A program made the position numbers and the translations under genes. A DNA stretch of 6,465 nucleotides, taken from positions 1 to 6,465 of the forward strand of contig CAKSKO010000068.1 in assembly GCA_934465125.1 (NCBI GenBank). The letters run 5' to 3'. This document shows positions 1 through 6,465 of the stretch, in pieces (the stretch's first letter is position 1; every line of letters begins with the position of its first letter). Source of the stretch: an uncultured Eubacteriales bacterium. Its GTDB lineage: Bacteria > Bacillota > Clostridia > Oscillospirales > Acutalibacteraceae. A model generated the notes under the pieces. The model saw nothing but the letters and a program-made list of their open reading frames with translations. It was not told the origin of the DNA and did no database searches.

Positions 1-792
1 GGAGTGATCACTTCACCAACAGGTGCAGCGGTCCGAGATATTAAAAATGTTCTTTTTAGAAGATTTCCAGCAGCGCAGGTCGTTTTTTGTCCGGTACTTG
101 TCCAGGGAGAAGAAGCGCCAGAACAGATTATCGATGCGATCGGGCGGTTTAATAAAAGCAAAGCTGCCGATGTTTTGATTCTAGGTCGCGGGGGAGGCTC
201 TATCGAAGATTTGTGGGCGTTTAACGATGAAAGCGTTGCACGAGCGGTAGCGAAATCAAATATTCCGATTATTTCAGCGGTGGGGCATGAGACCGATTTT
301 ACCATTTGTGATTTTGCTGCGTCGTTACGGGCGCCAACTCCTTCTGCTGCGGCGGAGCTTGCAGTTCCGGATACAGCAGAACTCCTTTATACGATCGGTT
401 CGTATCAATCCTATCTAAAAAGAAAGATGCTTCTGGAAATTCAATCTAATCGTGCAAAATTGGAAAGACTATTAAAAATACAGCAGTTTGTTTCGCCTGT
501 AGAGTTAGTTAAAAGCAAGCGCTTGCGGCTCTCCTTATCTGAAAAGCGGCTAAAATCATCCTTTTTAGAGCAATTTACGAAAGAAAAAGAGGCCTTTACA
601 GAGGCAGTTGCCAAGCTTGAAATGATGAATCCTTTAAAAGTTTTGACAAGGGGATATTGTGTTACCTTTACAAAAGATGGACGGATTCTTAAAACAATAG
701 AGAGAGTAGAAAAGGGCGATCCAGTGACGATAAAAGTACGAGACGGAGAGATCAGTTGTACGGTAGAAAAAAAGAAAGGGCAGGAAATATGA
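1..792 (+). CDS. xseA: Exodeoxyribonuclease VII large subunit, 3' part
   Basis: This is the catalytic subunit of exonuclease VII, which with XseB degrades single-stranded DNA from both ends into oligonucleotides during repair. The gene runs in from the left edge, so the N-terminal OB-fold is not visible; 263 codons remain, starting [13 protein letters not shown]. The four residues reported essential in the E. coli enzyme (D155, R205, H238, D241) match D13, R63 (in GRGGGS), H96 and D99 (in GHETD) of this fragment, with identical spacings of 50, 33 and 3. About 140 residues should therefore lie upstream. The middle (about 130-205) is a charged, helical, probably coiled-coil stretch, and the C-terminal [10 protein letters not shown] motif is intact. 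The coiled-coil part looks shorter than in E. coli, giving an estimated total near 400 residues. The GTG at position 4 is an internal Val codon, not the start. The stop overlaps the xseB start as ATGA. Confidence 0.96.
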   Translation, partial: GVITSPTGAAVRDIKNVLFRRFPAAQVVFCPVLVQGEEAPEQIIDAIGRFNKSKAADVLILGRGGGSIEDLWAFNDESVARAVAKSNIPIISAVGHETDFTICDFAASLRAPTPSAAAELAVPDTAELLYTIGSYQSYLKRKMLLEIQSNRAKLERLLKIQQFVSPVELVKSKRLRLSLSEKRLKSSFLEQFTKEKEAFTEAVAKLEMMNPLKVLTRGYCVTFTKDGRILKTIERVEKGDPVTIKVRDGEISCTVEKKKGQEI

Positions 793-1013
793 AAAAAGCA
801 GCGACATTTGAAGCGGCAATGAAACGACTCGAAGCGATCGTTGAAAAGTTGGAAAATGGGAATGAATCTCTTGAACATTCTTTGAAACTCTTTGAGGAGG
901 GAACGAGCCTTACCTCATTTTGCTATCAGATTTTAGATCATGCAGAGCAAAAAGTTGTAGAGTTAACAGAACTTGAGGAAAAAGAAGCTCAAAAGCAGGA
1001 GGAAAAAGCATGA
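789..1013 (+). CDS. xseB: Exodeoxyribonuclease VII small subunit
   Basis: This is the small, helical, non-catalytic subunit that binds the coiled-coil region of XseA and is needed for exonuclease VII activity. The 74-residue product is of normal length for the family. It shows the family pattern of [18 protein letters not shown], then [11 protein letters not shown], then a Cys and a Lys-Val helix (AEQKVVEL), ending in a Lys/Glu-rich tail. I chose the ATG at 789, which overlaps the xseA stop (ATGA) and is preceded by AAAGGG at 775-780. An upstream in-frame GTG at 756 would add 11 residues with no family counterpart. The overlap suggests translational coupling, which suits two subunits of one enzyme. 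The stop in turn overlaps the ispA start. Confidence 0.95.
   Translation: MKKAATFEAAMKRLEAIVEKLENGNESLEHSLKLFEEGTSLTSFCYQILDHAEQKVVELTELEEKEAQKQEEKA
997..1002 (+). promoter_or_regulatory. Strong ribosome binding site for ispA
   Basis: A perfect AGGAGG lies inside the last codons of xseB, 7 bases before the ATG at 1010. It fixes the ispA start and allows re-initiation at the xseB stop. Confidence 0.85.
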
Positions 1014-1894
1014 AAACGACAGTGAGTCAGCAGAAAGAATGGATCGAGAGGACACTCAAAGGAGCGATTCCGAGTAGCGACTGTCTGGAGAAAGATCTGT
1101 ACCGTTCGATGGAATACAGTTTGCTGGCGGGAGGAAAGAGGATCCGCCCGATTTTGCTATTGGAATTTTATAAAGCATGCGGCGGAGATCCACAAGATGT
1201 ACTTCTGTTTGCAGCAGCTGTTGAGATGATTCACACATATTCCTTAATTCACGACGATTTACCTTGCATGGATAATGATCATACAAGAAGAGGACTCCCA
1301 TCGAATCACATCGTGTTTGGGGAAGACATTGCGCTCTTGGCGGGGGATGCATTATTAAATCTTGCGTTTGAAACGATGCTTTCAGAACAAAGCATCGAAA
1401 AGGTCGGTGCAGAAAAAGCGATAAAGGCGGCGCATATTCTTGCAAGAGAGTCTGGGTCAACGGGAATGATTGCCGGTCAGGTGATTGATTTAACGCATGA
1501 AGGAAAGAATATTTCACTTTCTGTTTTAAAAGAGATGGATCATAAAAAAACGGGAGCACTGATTAAGGCGGCTTGCTTAATGGGCTGCGTATTAGCGGAC
1601 GCCGACGAAAAGGAGCTGAAAGCAGCGGATTTCTTTGCAGAAGCACTGGGTCTTTCTTTTCAGATTGTTGATGATATTTTAGATGTGACAGCAGATCCAT
1701 CTGAACTTGGGAAACCAATTGGAAGTGATGAATCGAATCAAAAATCTACATATGTATCCATTTTTGGGATTGAGAAATCGAAGGAACTTGTTGAAAAACT
1801 AACGAAGGAAGCGATTCAGGCGCTAGGGCAATTCTCTGGAGATACAAGTAATTTAAAGGAGCTTTCGCTCTCGCTTCAAACAAGAAGAAACTGA
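1010..1894 (+). CDS. ispA: Polyprenyl synthetase, probable farnesyl diphosphate synthase
   Basis: This is a cytosolic trans-prenyltransferase that condenses isopentenyl diphosphate with dimethylallyl and geranyl diphosphate. The 294 residues match the usual bacterial IspA length. Visible motifs are GGKRIRP (41-47), the first Asp-rich motif with its two-residue insertion, DDLPCMD (82-88), followed by RRG, then GQVIDL (156-161), the Lys-Thr pair (180-181), and the second Asp-rich motif DDILD (221-225) followed by KSTY (245-248). A Tyr at position 77, five residues before the first Asp-rich motif, together with the insertion in that motif, is the pattern of type II farnesyl diphosphate synthases, so a C15 product is inferred. 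A geranylgeranyl product is the main alternative. The product would feed undecaprenyl and menaquinone chain synthesis. The ATG overlaps the xseB stop as ATGA and has a perfect AGGAGG upstream. A 104-base gap follows before dxs. Confidence 0.94.
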   Translation: MKTTVSQQKEWIERTLKGAIPSSDCLEKDLYRSMEYSLLAGGKRIRPILLLEFYKACGGDPQDVLLFAAAVEMIHTYSLIHDDLPCMDNDHTRRGLPSNHIVFGEDIALLAGDALLNLAFETMLSEQSIEKVGAEKAIKAAHILARESGSTGMIAGQVIDLTHEGKNISLSVLKEMDHKKTGALIKAACLMGCVLADADEKELKAADFFAEALGLSFQIVDDILDVTADPSELGKPIGSDESNQKSTYVSIFGIEKSKELVEKLTKEAIQALGQFSGDTSNLKELSLSLQTRRN

Positions 1895-1928
1895 CAAAAT
1901 AAGCGGGATAAATTTAACAGATGGAAGT

Positions 1929-1954
1929 TCTTTAATGGAATATTGAAGATTTTT
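1929..1954 (+). terminator. AU-rich hairpin with T tract (weak terminator or operator)
   Basis: TCTTTAAT (1929-1936) can pair with ATTGAAGA (1942-1949) around the loop GGAAT, giving eight pairs including one G-U. It is followed directly by five T (1950-1954). This has the outline of an intrinsic terminator after ispA, but the stem holds only two G-C pairs and should be weak. The right arm contains the -35 element of the dxs promoter, so the near-palindrome could instead be a protein-binding site. The sequence does not decide between these. Confidence 0.35.
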
Positions 1955-1971
1955 ACAAAAAGGTGTATGAT
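1943..1971 (+). promoter_or_regulatory. Sigma-A-type promoter for dxs and downstream genes
   Basis: TTGAAG (1943-1948) and TATGAT (1966-1971) are separated by 17 bases, the ideal spacing for a housekeeping sigma-70/sigma-A promoter. The match is 4/6 to TTGACA and 5/6 to TATAAT. It lies in the only sizeable intergenic gap. Transcription would start near 1977-1980, giving a leader of about 20 bases before the dxs start at 1999, too short to hold a riboswitch. Confidence 0.65.
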
Positions 1972-1985
1972 AATAAAAAATTTAT

Positions 1986-1992
1986 AAGGGGG
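1986..1992 (+). promoter_or_regulatory. Ribosome binding site that sets the dxs start
   Basis: AAGGGGG ends 6 bases before the GTG at 1999, good spacing for that start. The nearer ATG at 1995 is out of frame, only 2 bases away and hits a stop after four codons. The in-frame GTG at 1963 lies upstream of this site and overlaps the promoter -10 element. Confidence 0.75.
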
Positions 1993-1998
1993 ATATGT

Positions 1999-3864
1999 GT
2001 GTCGTCTGATAATCTTTTGCATCAAATAGACTCTCCGGAGGATTTAAAAAAACTGTCGGAAAAAGAGTTAAACCAGCTATGTGACGAAATTCGTGAAAAA
2101 TTAATCGATACCGTATCCAAAAATGGCGGACATCTTGCGTCGAACCTCGGCGTCGTTGAGTTGACGGTTGCGATTCACAAGGCGTTTGAAACACCGATTG
2201 ACCAAATTATCTGGGATGTTGGGCATCAATGCTATACACATAAAATTTTAACGGGAAGATTAGGAGAACTCGATACCATCCGAAAAGAGGGCGGGTTGTC
2301 GGGCTTTCCCAAACGAAATGAAAGCGAATATGACCCTTTTAACTCAGGGCATAGTAGCACCTCCATTTCCGCCGCGTTTGGACTTGCAAAAGCCAAAGAG
2401 ATTGCAAAACAGCCGGGCAGTGTTGTTGCAGTGATCGGTGACGGGGCTTTAACTGGTGGACTTGCATATGAAGGACTCAATAATGCTGGACGGTTTAAAA
2501 AAAATTTTATTGTCGTATTGAATGATAATAAGATGTCAATTTCGCGAAATGTGGGATCGATGGCGCGGTATTTAGCAGAAATGCGGACAAGGCCAACATA
2601 TCTTGATATCAAAAATAAAGTAGAATGGACGCTTGTGCATACTCCGTTTGTGGGCAAACCGCTTAGGAGAATATTTTTGAGATCAAAATCCATGCTTCGC
2701 AATGTGTTGTATAAAAGTACGCTATTTGAAGATATGGGATTTTTATATTACGGGCCGTTTGACGGACATGATATTAAGAAACTTGTGGACGTATTTCATT
2801 CTGCGAAAAAAATGAATCATCCTGTTTTGATTCATGTGATAACGACAAAAGGGAAAGGATACCATTTTGCAGAGCAAGATCCAAAAGTGTTTCATGGAAT
2901 TTCTGGATTTAATGTTAGGACAGGGCAGCAAGCACTACGGCGAACAAACTTTTCAGAGGTATTCGGAAACGAGCTTTGCGCGTATGCTGAAACGGATGAA
3001 TATATTTGTGCGATAACAGCGGCAATGAAAATTGGGACAGGCCTTTTAAATTTTGCGCATCAATACCGAGAACGCTTTTTTGATGTTGGAATCGCAGAAG
3101 AACATGCGGTTACATTTGCAGGAGGATTGGCTGCGGGAGGAATGCGGCCTGTTTTTGCTGTTTATTCAAGCTTTTTTCAACGTGGGTACGATCCGATTAT
3201 CCATGATGCTGCAGTGCAAAAATTCAGGGTTGTTTTGGCAATCGACCGCGCGGGAATTGTCGGAGAAGACGGGGAAACGCATCAAGGGGTATTTGATGTC
3301 TCATTTTTAAATCCGATTCCAGGCGTAACGATATTTGCCCCCAGTTTTTATAAGGAAATCGGCAGTATGCTTTGCGATGCATTGTATCACTGCAACGGAG
3401 TTGCAGCGATTCGTTATCCGCGCGGAGGAGAACTCTACCGGCCGGCGGATTTTAAAATTACGAAGGGTGCCTATTCGATTTATGGAGATCAAAATGAAAA
3501 GATTGCAGTAGTCACTTATGGAAGATTGTTTTCCTTTGCCTGTTCTGCGAAAGAAAAATTAAAAGAGCAGGGAGTTGAGTTTTTTATTGTAAAATTAAAT
3601 CGGATCAAGCCAATCGATGAAAAAGTGTTTGAGCTTATTAAAGAATGCAAAGCGGTTTTCTTTTTTGAAGAAGGAATGCAGCGAGGTGGAATTGGAGAGC
3701 ATATGAGTTATTGTTTGACAAAACGAGGGTTTAAAGGGACATTTGTCTTAAAAGCAATCGGCGACCAATTTATTGCGCAGGCGAAAGTGATGGACACGCT
3801 TCATTCTTTGGGGCTTGATGCAGACGGAATGATTGATACAATTTTGATGGAGAAGAAAAAGTGA
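1999..3864 (+). CDS. dxs: 1-deoxy-D-xylulose-5-phosphate synthase
   Basis: This thiamine-diphosphate enzyme joins pyruvate and glyceraldehyde 3-phosphate to make DXP, the first step of the MEP isoprenoid pathway and a precursor of thiamine and pyridoxal. From the GTG at 1999 it has 621 residues, close to E. coli Dxs (620). The thiamine/Mg site is GDGALTGG (147-154, Asp148) with Asn177. His45 (in NGGHLASNLG) and His299 (in FHG) are present, as are SGFPKR (101-106), GHSSTS (117-122), GPFDGHD (252-258), Glu367 in GIAEEHA, and the substrate-binding segment AIDRAGIVGEDGETHQG (414-430, with Arg417, Asp424, His428), then RYPRG (472-476). All three transketolase-type domains are complete. Unusual points are DNKMSI at 176-181, where Glu is usual in place of Lys178, and AAMKIGTG at 341-348, where Pro is usual in place of Lys344. 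A promoter and strong ribosome binding site precede it, and its stop overlaps tlyA as GTGA. Confidence 0.97.
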   Translation: MSSDNLLHQIDSPEDLKKLSEKELNQLCDEIREKLIDTVSKNGGHLASNLGVVELTVAIHKAFETPIDQIIWDVGHQCYTHKILTGRLGELDTIRKEGGLSGFPKRNESEYDPFNSGHSSTSISAAFGLAKAKEIAKQPGSVVAVIGDGALTGGLAYEGLNNAGRFKKNFIVVLNDNKMSISRNVGSMARYLAEMRTRPTYLDIKNKVEWTLVHTPFVGKPLRRIFLRSKSMLRNVLYKSTLFEDMGFLYYGPFDGHDIKKLVDVFHSAKKMNHPVLIHVITTKGKGYHFAEQDPKVFHGISGFNVRTGQQALRRTNFSEVFGNELCAYAETDEYICAITAAMKIGTGLLNFAHQYRERFFDVGIAEEHAVTFAGGLAAGGMRPVFAVYSSFFQRGYDPIIHDAAVQKFRVVLAIDRAGIVGEDGETHQGVFDVSFLNPIPGVTIFAPSFYKEIGSMLCDALYHCNGVAAIRYPRGGELYRPADFKITKGAYSIYGDQNEKIAVVTYGRLFSFACSAKEKLKEQGVEFFIVKLNRIKPIDEKVFELIKECKAVFFFEEGMQRGGIGEHMSYCLTKRGFKGTFVLKAIGDQFIAQAKVMDTLHSLGLDADGMIDTILMEKKK

Positions 3865-4709
3865 TTGAAAAAAAGAGACTTGATTTGCTCGTTGTAGAGC
3901 AAGGAATTGCAGAAACACGGGAAAAAGCGAAAGCGCTGATTATGGCGGGGACGATTTATGTAGGCAATCAAAAGGCGGACAAACCGGGTGCCTCTTATCC
4001 AGCTACCACTTTGGTAGAGTTAAGAGGAAAAACGATGCCATATGTTAGTCGTGGAGGATATAAGCTCGAAAAAGCGATGAAATCCTTCTCGTTATCGCTT
4101 CTCGGGAAGACCTGCATGGATATCGGTGCTTCGACAGGTGGGTTTACTGACTGTATGTTGCAGCACGGGGCTAAGAAAGTGTATGCGATTGATGTAGGGT
4201 ATGGACAGCTTGCCTGGAAACTCCGGATGGATGAAAGAGTTATCAATTTAGAGAGGACAAATGTTCGATATATTACAAGAGAACAGGTTCCTGATCCGGT
4301 TGATTTTTTCAGTGTGGATGTTTCTTTTATCTCACTTTGCCTGGTTTTGCCTGCTGCGAGAGCTTTAATGAAGGATCATGCGCAGGCGGTCTGTTTAATC
4401 AAACCGCAGTTTGAGGCAGGACGGAAAAAGGTAGGGAAAAAAGGTGTTGTCAAAGATCCGAAGGTTCATGAAGAGGTAATCAAAAAGATTATTTTGTTTG
4501 CACAAGAAAATGGATTTTGCGTGTTAGGCCTTGATTTTTCTCCGGTAAAAGGGCCGCAAGGCAATATCGAATATTTATTGCATCTTCAAAAAGAAGACGT
4601 GGCAGAGAGTAAAGATGATTATTCGGTCAAAGCGGTTGTAGAAATATCCCATAAAGAGTTAGACGGCGGTGACACAGATGCAAATAGCGATTCTTCCCAA
4701 CTTGGATAA
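3861..4709 (+). CDS. tlyA: TlyA-family rRNA 2'-O-methyltransferase (S4 + FtsJ-like domains)
   Basis: The family uses S-adenosylmethionine to methylate ribose 2'-OH groups; mycobacterial TlyA modifies 16S and 23S rRNA cytidines and its loss gives capreomycin resistance. The older name 'hemolysin A' is misleading; the B. subtilis relative is YqxC. The 282-residue protein has an N-terminal S4 RNA-binding domain (about 5-62), the short linker [12 protein letters not shown], and a Rossmann methyltransferase domain with the SAM motif DIGASTGG (87-94). The 2'-O-methyltransferase tetrad is visible as Lys68, Asp153 (VDVSFIS), Lys181 (IKPQFEAG) and Glu237 (GNIEYLL). The GTG at 3861 follows GGAGAAG (3849-3855) and overlaps the dxs stop. 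The last dozen or so residues, rich in Asp and Ser, run through the start of nadK and look like a non-conserved tail. Whether it acts on one or both ribosomal subunits cannot be read from sequence. Confidence 0.93.
   Translation: MIEKKRLDLLVVEQGIAETREKAKALIMAGTIYVGNQKADKPGASYPATTLVELRGKTMPYVSRGGYKLEKAMKSFSLSLLGKTCMDIGASTGGFTDCMLQHGAKKVYAIDVGYGQLAWKLRMDERVINLERTNVRYITREQVPDPVDFFSVDVSFISLCLVLPAARALMKDHAQAVCLIKPQFEAGRKKVGKKGVVKDPKVHEEVIKKIILFAQENGFCVLGLDFSPVKGPQGNIEYLLHLQKEDVAESKDDYSVKAVVEISHKELDGGDTDANSDSSQLG
4665..4672 (+). promoter_or_regulatory. Ribosome binding site for nadK inside tlyA
   Basis: GGCGGTGA differs by one base from GGAGGTGA and ends 5 bases before the ATG at 4678. It supports that start over the in-frame GTG at 4669, which lies within the site itself. 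Confidence 0.6.
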
Positions 4710-5535
4710 AGATGGTGCAAGGTGGTATACTTATGAGATTATAACTAAGCTTACAAAGCTCGGTGCTATTGTGCTAATGATGGAGAGCATGAAAGAGCAT
4801 TTTATGCTAAAAACGATACAGTTTTTTGGAGATATCGATGCATTGATGGAGAGCTGTGATATCGCTGTAACGATTGGTGGGGATGGTACGATCATTCATG
4901 CGGCAAAACATGCGGCAGCGCATAAAAAACCGGTTTTGGGGGTTAATCTCGGAAGGGTTGGATTTGTTGCGGGACTGGAGCTGGAGGAATTGCCAGAGCT
5001 AAAGCGATTGTTTTGCGGAGATTATCGAACGGAAAAACGTATGATGCTTTCTGTCAGTGTGGTTGGAAATCATGGTAGAAAAACAATGTACGCACTCAAC
5101 GATGCTGTCGTTTCAAGAGGATCTTTATCGCGAATGGTTGATTTGACCGTTACCTTTGATCAGAATGAGATGAATCGGTATCGCGCCGACGGTCTCATTA
5201 TTTCAACGCCAACGGGATCTACGGCGTATTCCTTGTCGGCAGGAGGACCTGTTGTAGAACCGAGAATGAGATGTATTTTATTGACGCCGATTTGTGCGCA
5301 TTCTTTATTTTCAAGATCAGTTCTTTTCGGTGGAGACGCAACACTTACGATTGGTGCACAGCCGAGCGAAGATGACGGTATTTTTCTGACGATTGACGGA
5401 GAACGATCCATTCCGATTGCAAAGGATGAAACGATTGAGATTAAAGCATCGGACAGAGATGCAGAATTGATTTTATTAAAAGATCAAAATTTCTATAAAA
5501 TTTTGAATGAGAAGTTATCTGAGAGGAGAATTTAG
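4678..5535 (+). CDS. nadK: NAD kinase
   Basis: This cytosolic enzyme phosphorylates NAD to NADP using ATP or polyphosphate and so sets the NADPH pool, which among other uses feeds the reductive steps of the MEP pathway started by Dxs. From the ATG at 4678 it has 285 residues, normal for the family, and begins [12 protein letters not shown] as clostridial homologues do. Diagnostic motifs are GGDG (67-70, with catalytic Asp69), LGRVGF (91-96), LNDAVV (140-145), [20 protein letters not shown] (171-190) and TPICAHSL (203-210). The GGDG and NE/D motifs identify NAD kinase within the NAD kinase/diacylglycerol kinase fold. The first 32 bases overlap the end of tlyA in another frame, suggesting coupled translation. 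A GTG start at 4669 would add only MTQ and would destroy the ribosome binding site. The gene ends one base before the argR start. Confidence 0.95.
   Translation: MQIAILPNLDKDGARWYTYEIITKLTKLGAIVLMMESMKEHFMLKTIQFFGDIDALMESCDIAVTIGGDGTIIHAAKHAAAHKKPVLGVNLGRVGFVAGLELEELPELKRLFCGDYRTEKRMMLSVSVVGNHGRKTMYALNDAVVSRGSLSRMVDLTVTFDQNEMNRYRADGLIISTPTGSTAYSLSAGGPVVEPRMRCILLTPICAHSLFSRSVLFGGDATLTIGAQPSEDDGIFLTIDGERSIPIAKDETIEIKASDRDAELILLKDQNFYKILNEKLSERRI
5524..5528 (+). promoter_or_regulatory. Ribosome binding site for argR
   Basis: AGGAG within the last nadK codons lies 8 bases before the GTG at 5537. The GTG at 5535 is out of frame and followed at once by TGA, and the in-frame ATG at 5507 is upstream of this site. 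Confidence 0.7.
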
Positions 5536-5536
5536 T

Positions 5537-5992
5537 GTGAAAGCAGAACGACACGCGAAAATTCTTGAGTTAATTCAAAATAACAATATTGATACGCAGG
5601 AGGAACTGCTCGGACTTTTAAAAGAGAATGGATATGATGTGACGCAAGCGACAGTATCACGAGACATCAAGGAGTTGAGGTTGATCAAGCTTCCAACGAG
5701 CAATGGAACGTACCGGTATGCATCAGATAATACACAGATTGGAGATGTTGTTCTTGGCTTTTTTTCGGCATTTTCTAATTCAATTATAAAGACTGAATCC
5801 GCCGGTAATATGGTGGTGATTCAATCACTCAGTGGGATGGCGCAGGCGATTTGTGCGGGAATTGATTCGATGCGGTTCCAAGAAATAATCGGCACCATTG
5901 CCGGAGATGATACGATTTTTATTGTAGCACGAGATGAGAGTTGTGCGAATAAACTTACCGGAGAGATCCAAAAGTTACTGCTTGGAAGGTGA
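5537..5992 (+). CDS. argR: Arginine repressor ArgR/AhrC
   Basis: This is the arginine-responsive transcription factor that, as a hexamer with L-arginine as corepressor, represses arginine biosynthesis and, in Bacillus, also activates catabolism. The 151-residue product has normal length. The N-terminal winged helix-turn-helix (about 1-65) holds the recognition helix TQATVSRDIKEL (36-47) and the wing ending TYRYAS. The C-terminal oligomerisation and arginine-binding domain (about 75-150) carries VVIQSLSGMAQAI (93-105) and the arginine-contacting GTIAGDDT (119-126), including the paired Asp residues. The start is GTG, one base after the nadK stop, with AGGAG upstream; a start at 5507 would add ten residues translated from nadK coding sequence that do not belong to the family. 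Location just before recN is the standard Firmicutes arrangement. I found no convincing ARG box in this window, so its targets, including any control of its own gene, are not visible here. Confidence 0.96.
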   Translation: MKAERHAKILELIQNNNIDTQEELLGLLKENGYDVTQATVSRDIKELRLIKLPTSNGTYRYASDNTQIGDVVLGFFSAFSNSIIKTESAGNMVVIQSLSGMAQAICAGIDSMRFQEIIGTIAGDDTIFIVARDESCANKLTGEIQKLLLGR

Positions 5993-5993
5993 T
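5987..5993 (+). promoter_or_regulatory. Ribosome binding site for recN
   Basis: AGGTGAT, part of the full anti-16S complement AGGAGGTGATC, covers the argR stop codon and ends 3 bases before the ATG at 5997. The ATG at 5992 is out of the recN frame. Confidence 0.65.
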
Positions 5994-5996
5994 GAA

Positions 5997-6465
5997 ATGC
6001 TAACAGAGCTGTATATCGAAAATATCGCAGTAATAGAAAAAACACAGATTCATTTTGGAGCGGGACTCAATGTCATGACAGGGGAAACTGGAGCTGGAAA
6101 ATCAATTGTTATCGGTGCGATTGGTGCAGTATTAGGGCATCGGGTCACGAAGGATATGATTCGAACAGGGAAAGAGTCAGCGTTTGTTAGCGCAGTATTT
6201 ACAGGCCTTTCTGAGACTACGACGAGGGCGCTTCTAAAAGCCGGGTGCAATACGGAGGACGACGGAACATTATTGATACAAAGAGAGTTTCATATAAATG
6301 GAAAGAGTAGCTGTAGAATCAACGGGCGTCCCGCCACTGTTTCACTACTTAAGGAAATAGGGGTTCATTTGATGAATATCCACGGACAGCATGAGAGCTA
6401 TGGATTGTTGTCACCGGATACCCATATTACTTATCTTGACCGGATTGGGGATCTTGGAGAAGAAG
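5997..6465 (+). CDS. recN: DNA repair protein RecN, 5' part
   Basis: RecN is an SMC-like ATPase recruited early to DNA double-strand breaks, acting with RecA in recombinational repair. The gene is open to the right edge, and 156 codons of a family of roughly 550-570 residues are visible. The N-terminus MLTELYIENIAVIEK is typical, followed by the Walker A P-loop GETGAGKS (29-36), the QRE segment (95-97), GKSSCRINGR (102-111) and the highly conserved HGQHE (129-133), which precedes the first coiled-coil arm. The rest of that arm, the C-terminal ABC signature and Walker B should lie beyond the window. The reading frame is intact to the last base. The ATG at 5997 is four bases after the argR stop with an overlapping ribosome binding site, so it is probably co-transcribed with argR. 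By conserved order spoIVB and spo0A are expected next. Confidence 0.96.
   Translation, partial: MLTELYIENIAVIEKTQIHFGAGLNVMTGETGAGKSIVIGAIGAVLGHRVTKDMIRTGKESAFVSAVFTGLSETTTRALLKAGCNTEDDGTLLIQREFHINGKSSCRINGRPATVSLLKEIGVHLMNIHGQHESYGLLSPDTHITYLDRIGDLGEE

Noticed and set aside
441..878. Open frame of 145 codons on the minus strand across the xseA/xseB junction
   Set aside because: It lies wholly opposite two well-conserved genes, its product is Phe/Ser-rich low-complexity sequence with no recognisable motif, and it has no clear ribosome binding site.
1056..1559. Open frame of 167 codons on the minus strand within ispA
   Set aside because: It is the complement of conserved ispA codons and shows no family motif.
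1929..1949. ArgR operator (ARG box) in the gap before dxs
   Set aside because: The half-sites resemble TGAAT/ATTCA only loosely and the spacer is 5 rather than 4 bases.
1963..1998. Upstream GTG start for dxs giving 12 extra residues
   Set aside because: It overlaps the promoter -10, lies before the AAGGGGG site, and the extra residues do not resemble a Dxs N-terminus.
1895..1998. Riboswitch (for example thiamine-responsive) in front of dxs
   Set aside because: The gap is only 104 bases, the predicted leader is about 20 bases, and no conserved riboswitch core is visible.
2232..2702. Open frame of 156 codons on the minus strand within dxs
   Set aside because: It mirrors conserved thiamine-binding sequence of dxs; the open length is explained by dxs codon use.
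3053..3310. Open frame of 85 codons on the plus strand inside dxs in another frame
   Set aside because: It overlaps the conserved GIAEEHA to THQG region of Dxs and its translation matches nothing I recognise.
5471..5499. Possible promoter before argR (TTTTAT, 17 bases, TATAAA)
   Set aside because: The -35 matches only 3 of 6 bases and the stretch lies in AT-rich nadK codons; the better TTGATT at 5467 is 21 bases from the -10.

Overview
The window is a compact run of eight same-strand housekeeping genes: xseA (3' part), xseB, ispA, dxs, tlyA, nadK, argR and recN (5' part). This order is the well-known Firmicutes cluster that usually sits between nusB/folD and spoIVB/spo0A. The presence of nadK between tlyA and argR fits Clostridia better than Bacillus subtilis, where, as I recall, the yqxC-ahrC-recN stretch lacks nadK. 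AT-leaning codon use, GTG starts and purine-rich Shine-Dalgarno sites agree with a low-to-moderate GC clostridial genome. Some features of Dxs suggest the Oscillospiraceae/Ruminococcaceae side of Clostridia, but that is only an impression.

Layout: positions 1-1894 hold exonuclease VII (large subunit C-terminal part and the whole small subunit) and a farnesyl-diphosphate-synthase-type prenyltransferase, joined by two ATGA stop/start overlaps. Positions 1895-1998 are the only real intergenic space. They carry an AU-rich hairpin with a short T tract that overlaps a good sigma-A-type promoter just ahead of dxs. From dxs at 1999 to the window end the genes are again packed: dxs/tlyA overlap by 4 bases, tlyA/nadK by 32, nadK/argR are separated by 1 base and argR/recN by 4.

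Functionally the cluster mixes isoprenoid synthesis (Dxs at the entry of the MEP pathway, IspA making the C15 precursor), DNA repair (XseAB, RecN), rRNA methylation (TlyA), NADP supply (NadK) and arginine control (ArgR). All catalytic motifs I could check are intact and no gene is broken; the two partial genes are cut only by the window edges. I see no mobile element, tRNA, rRNA, CRISPR array or defence system, and no sign of a new biological system. The points most worth a second look are the promoter/hairpin before dxs, the long tlyA-nadK overlap, and a few unusual residues in Dxs.
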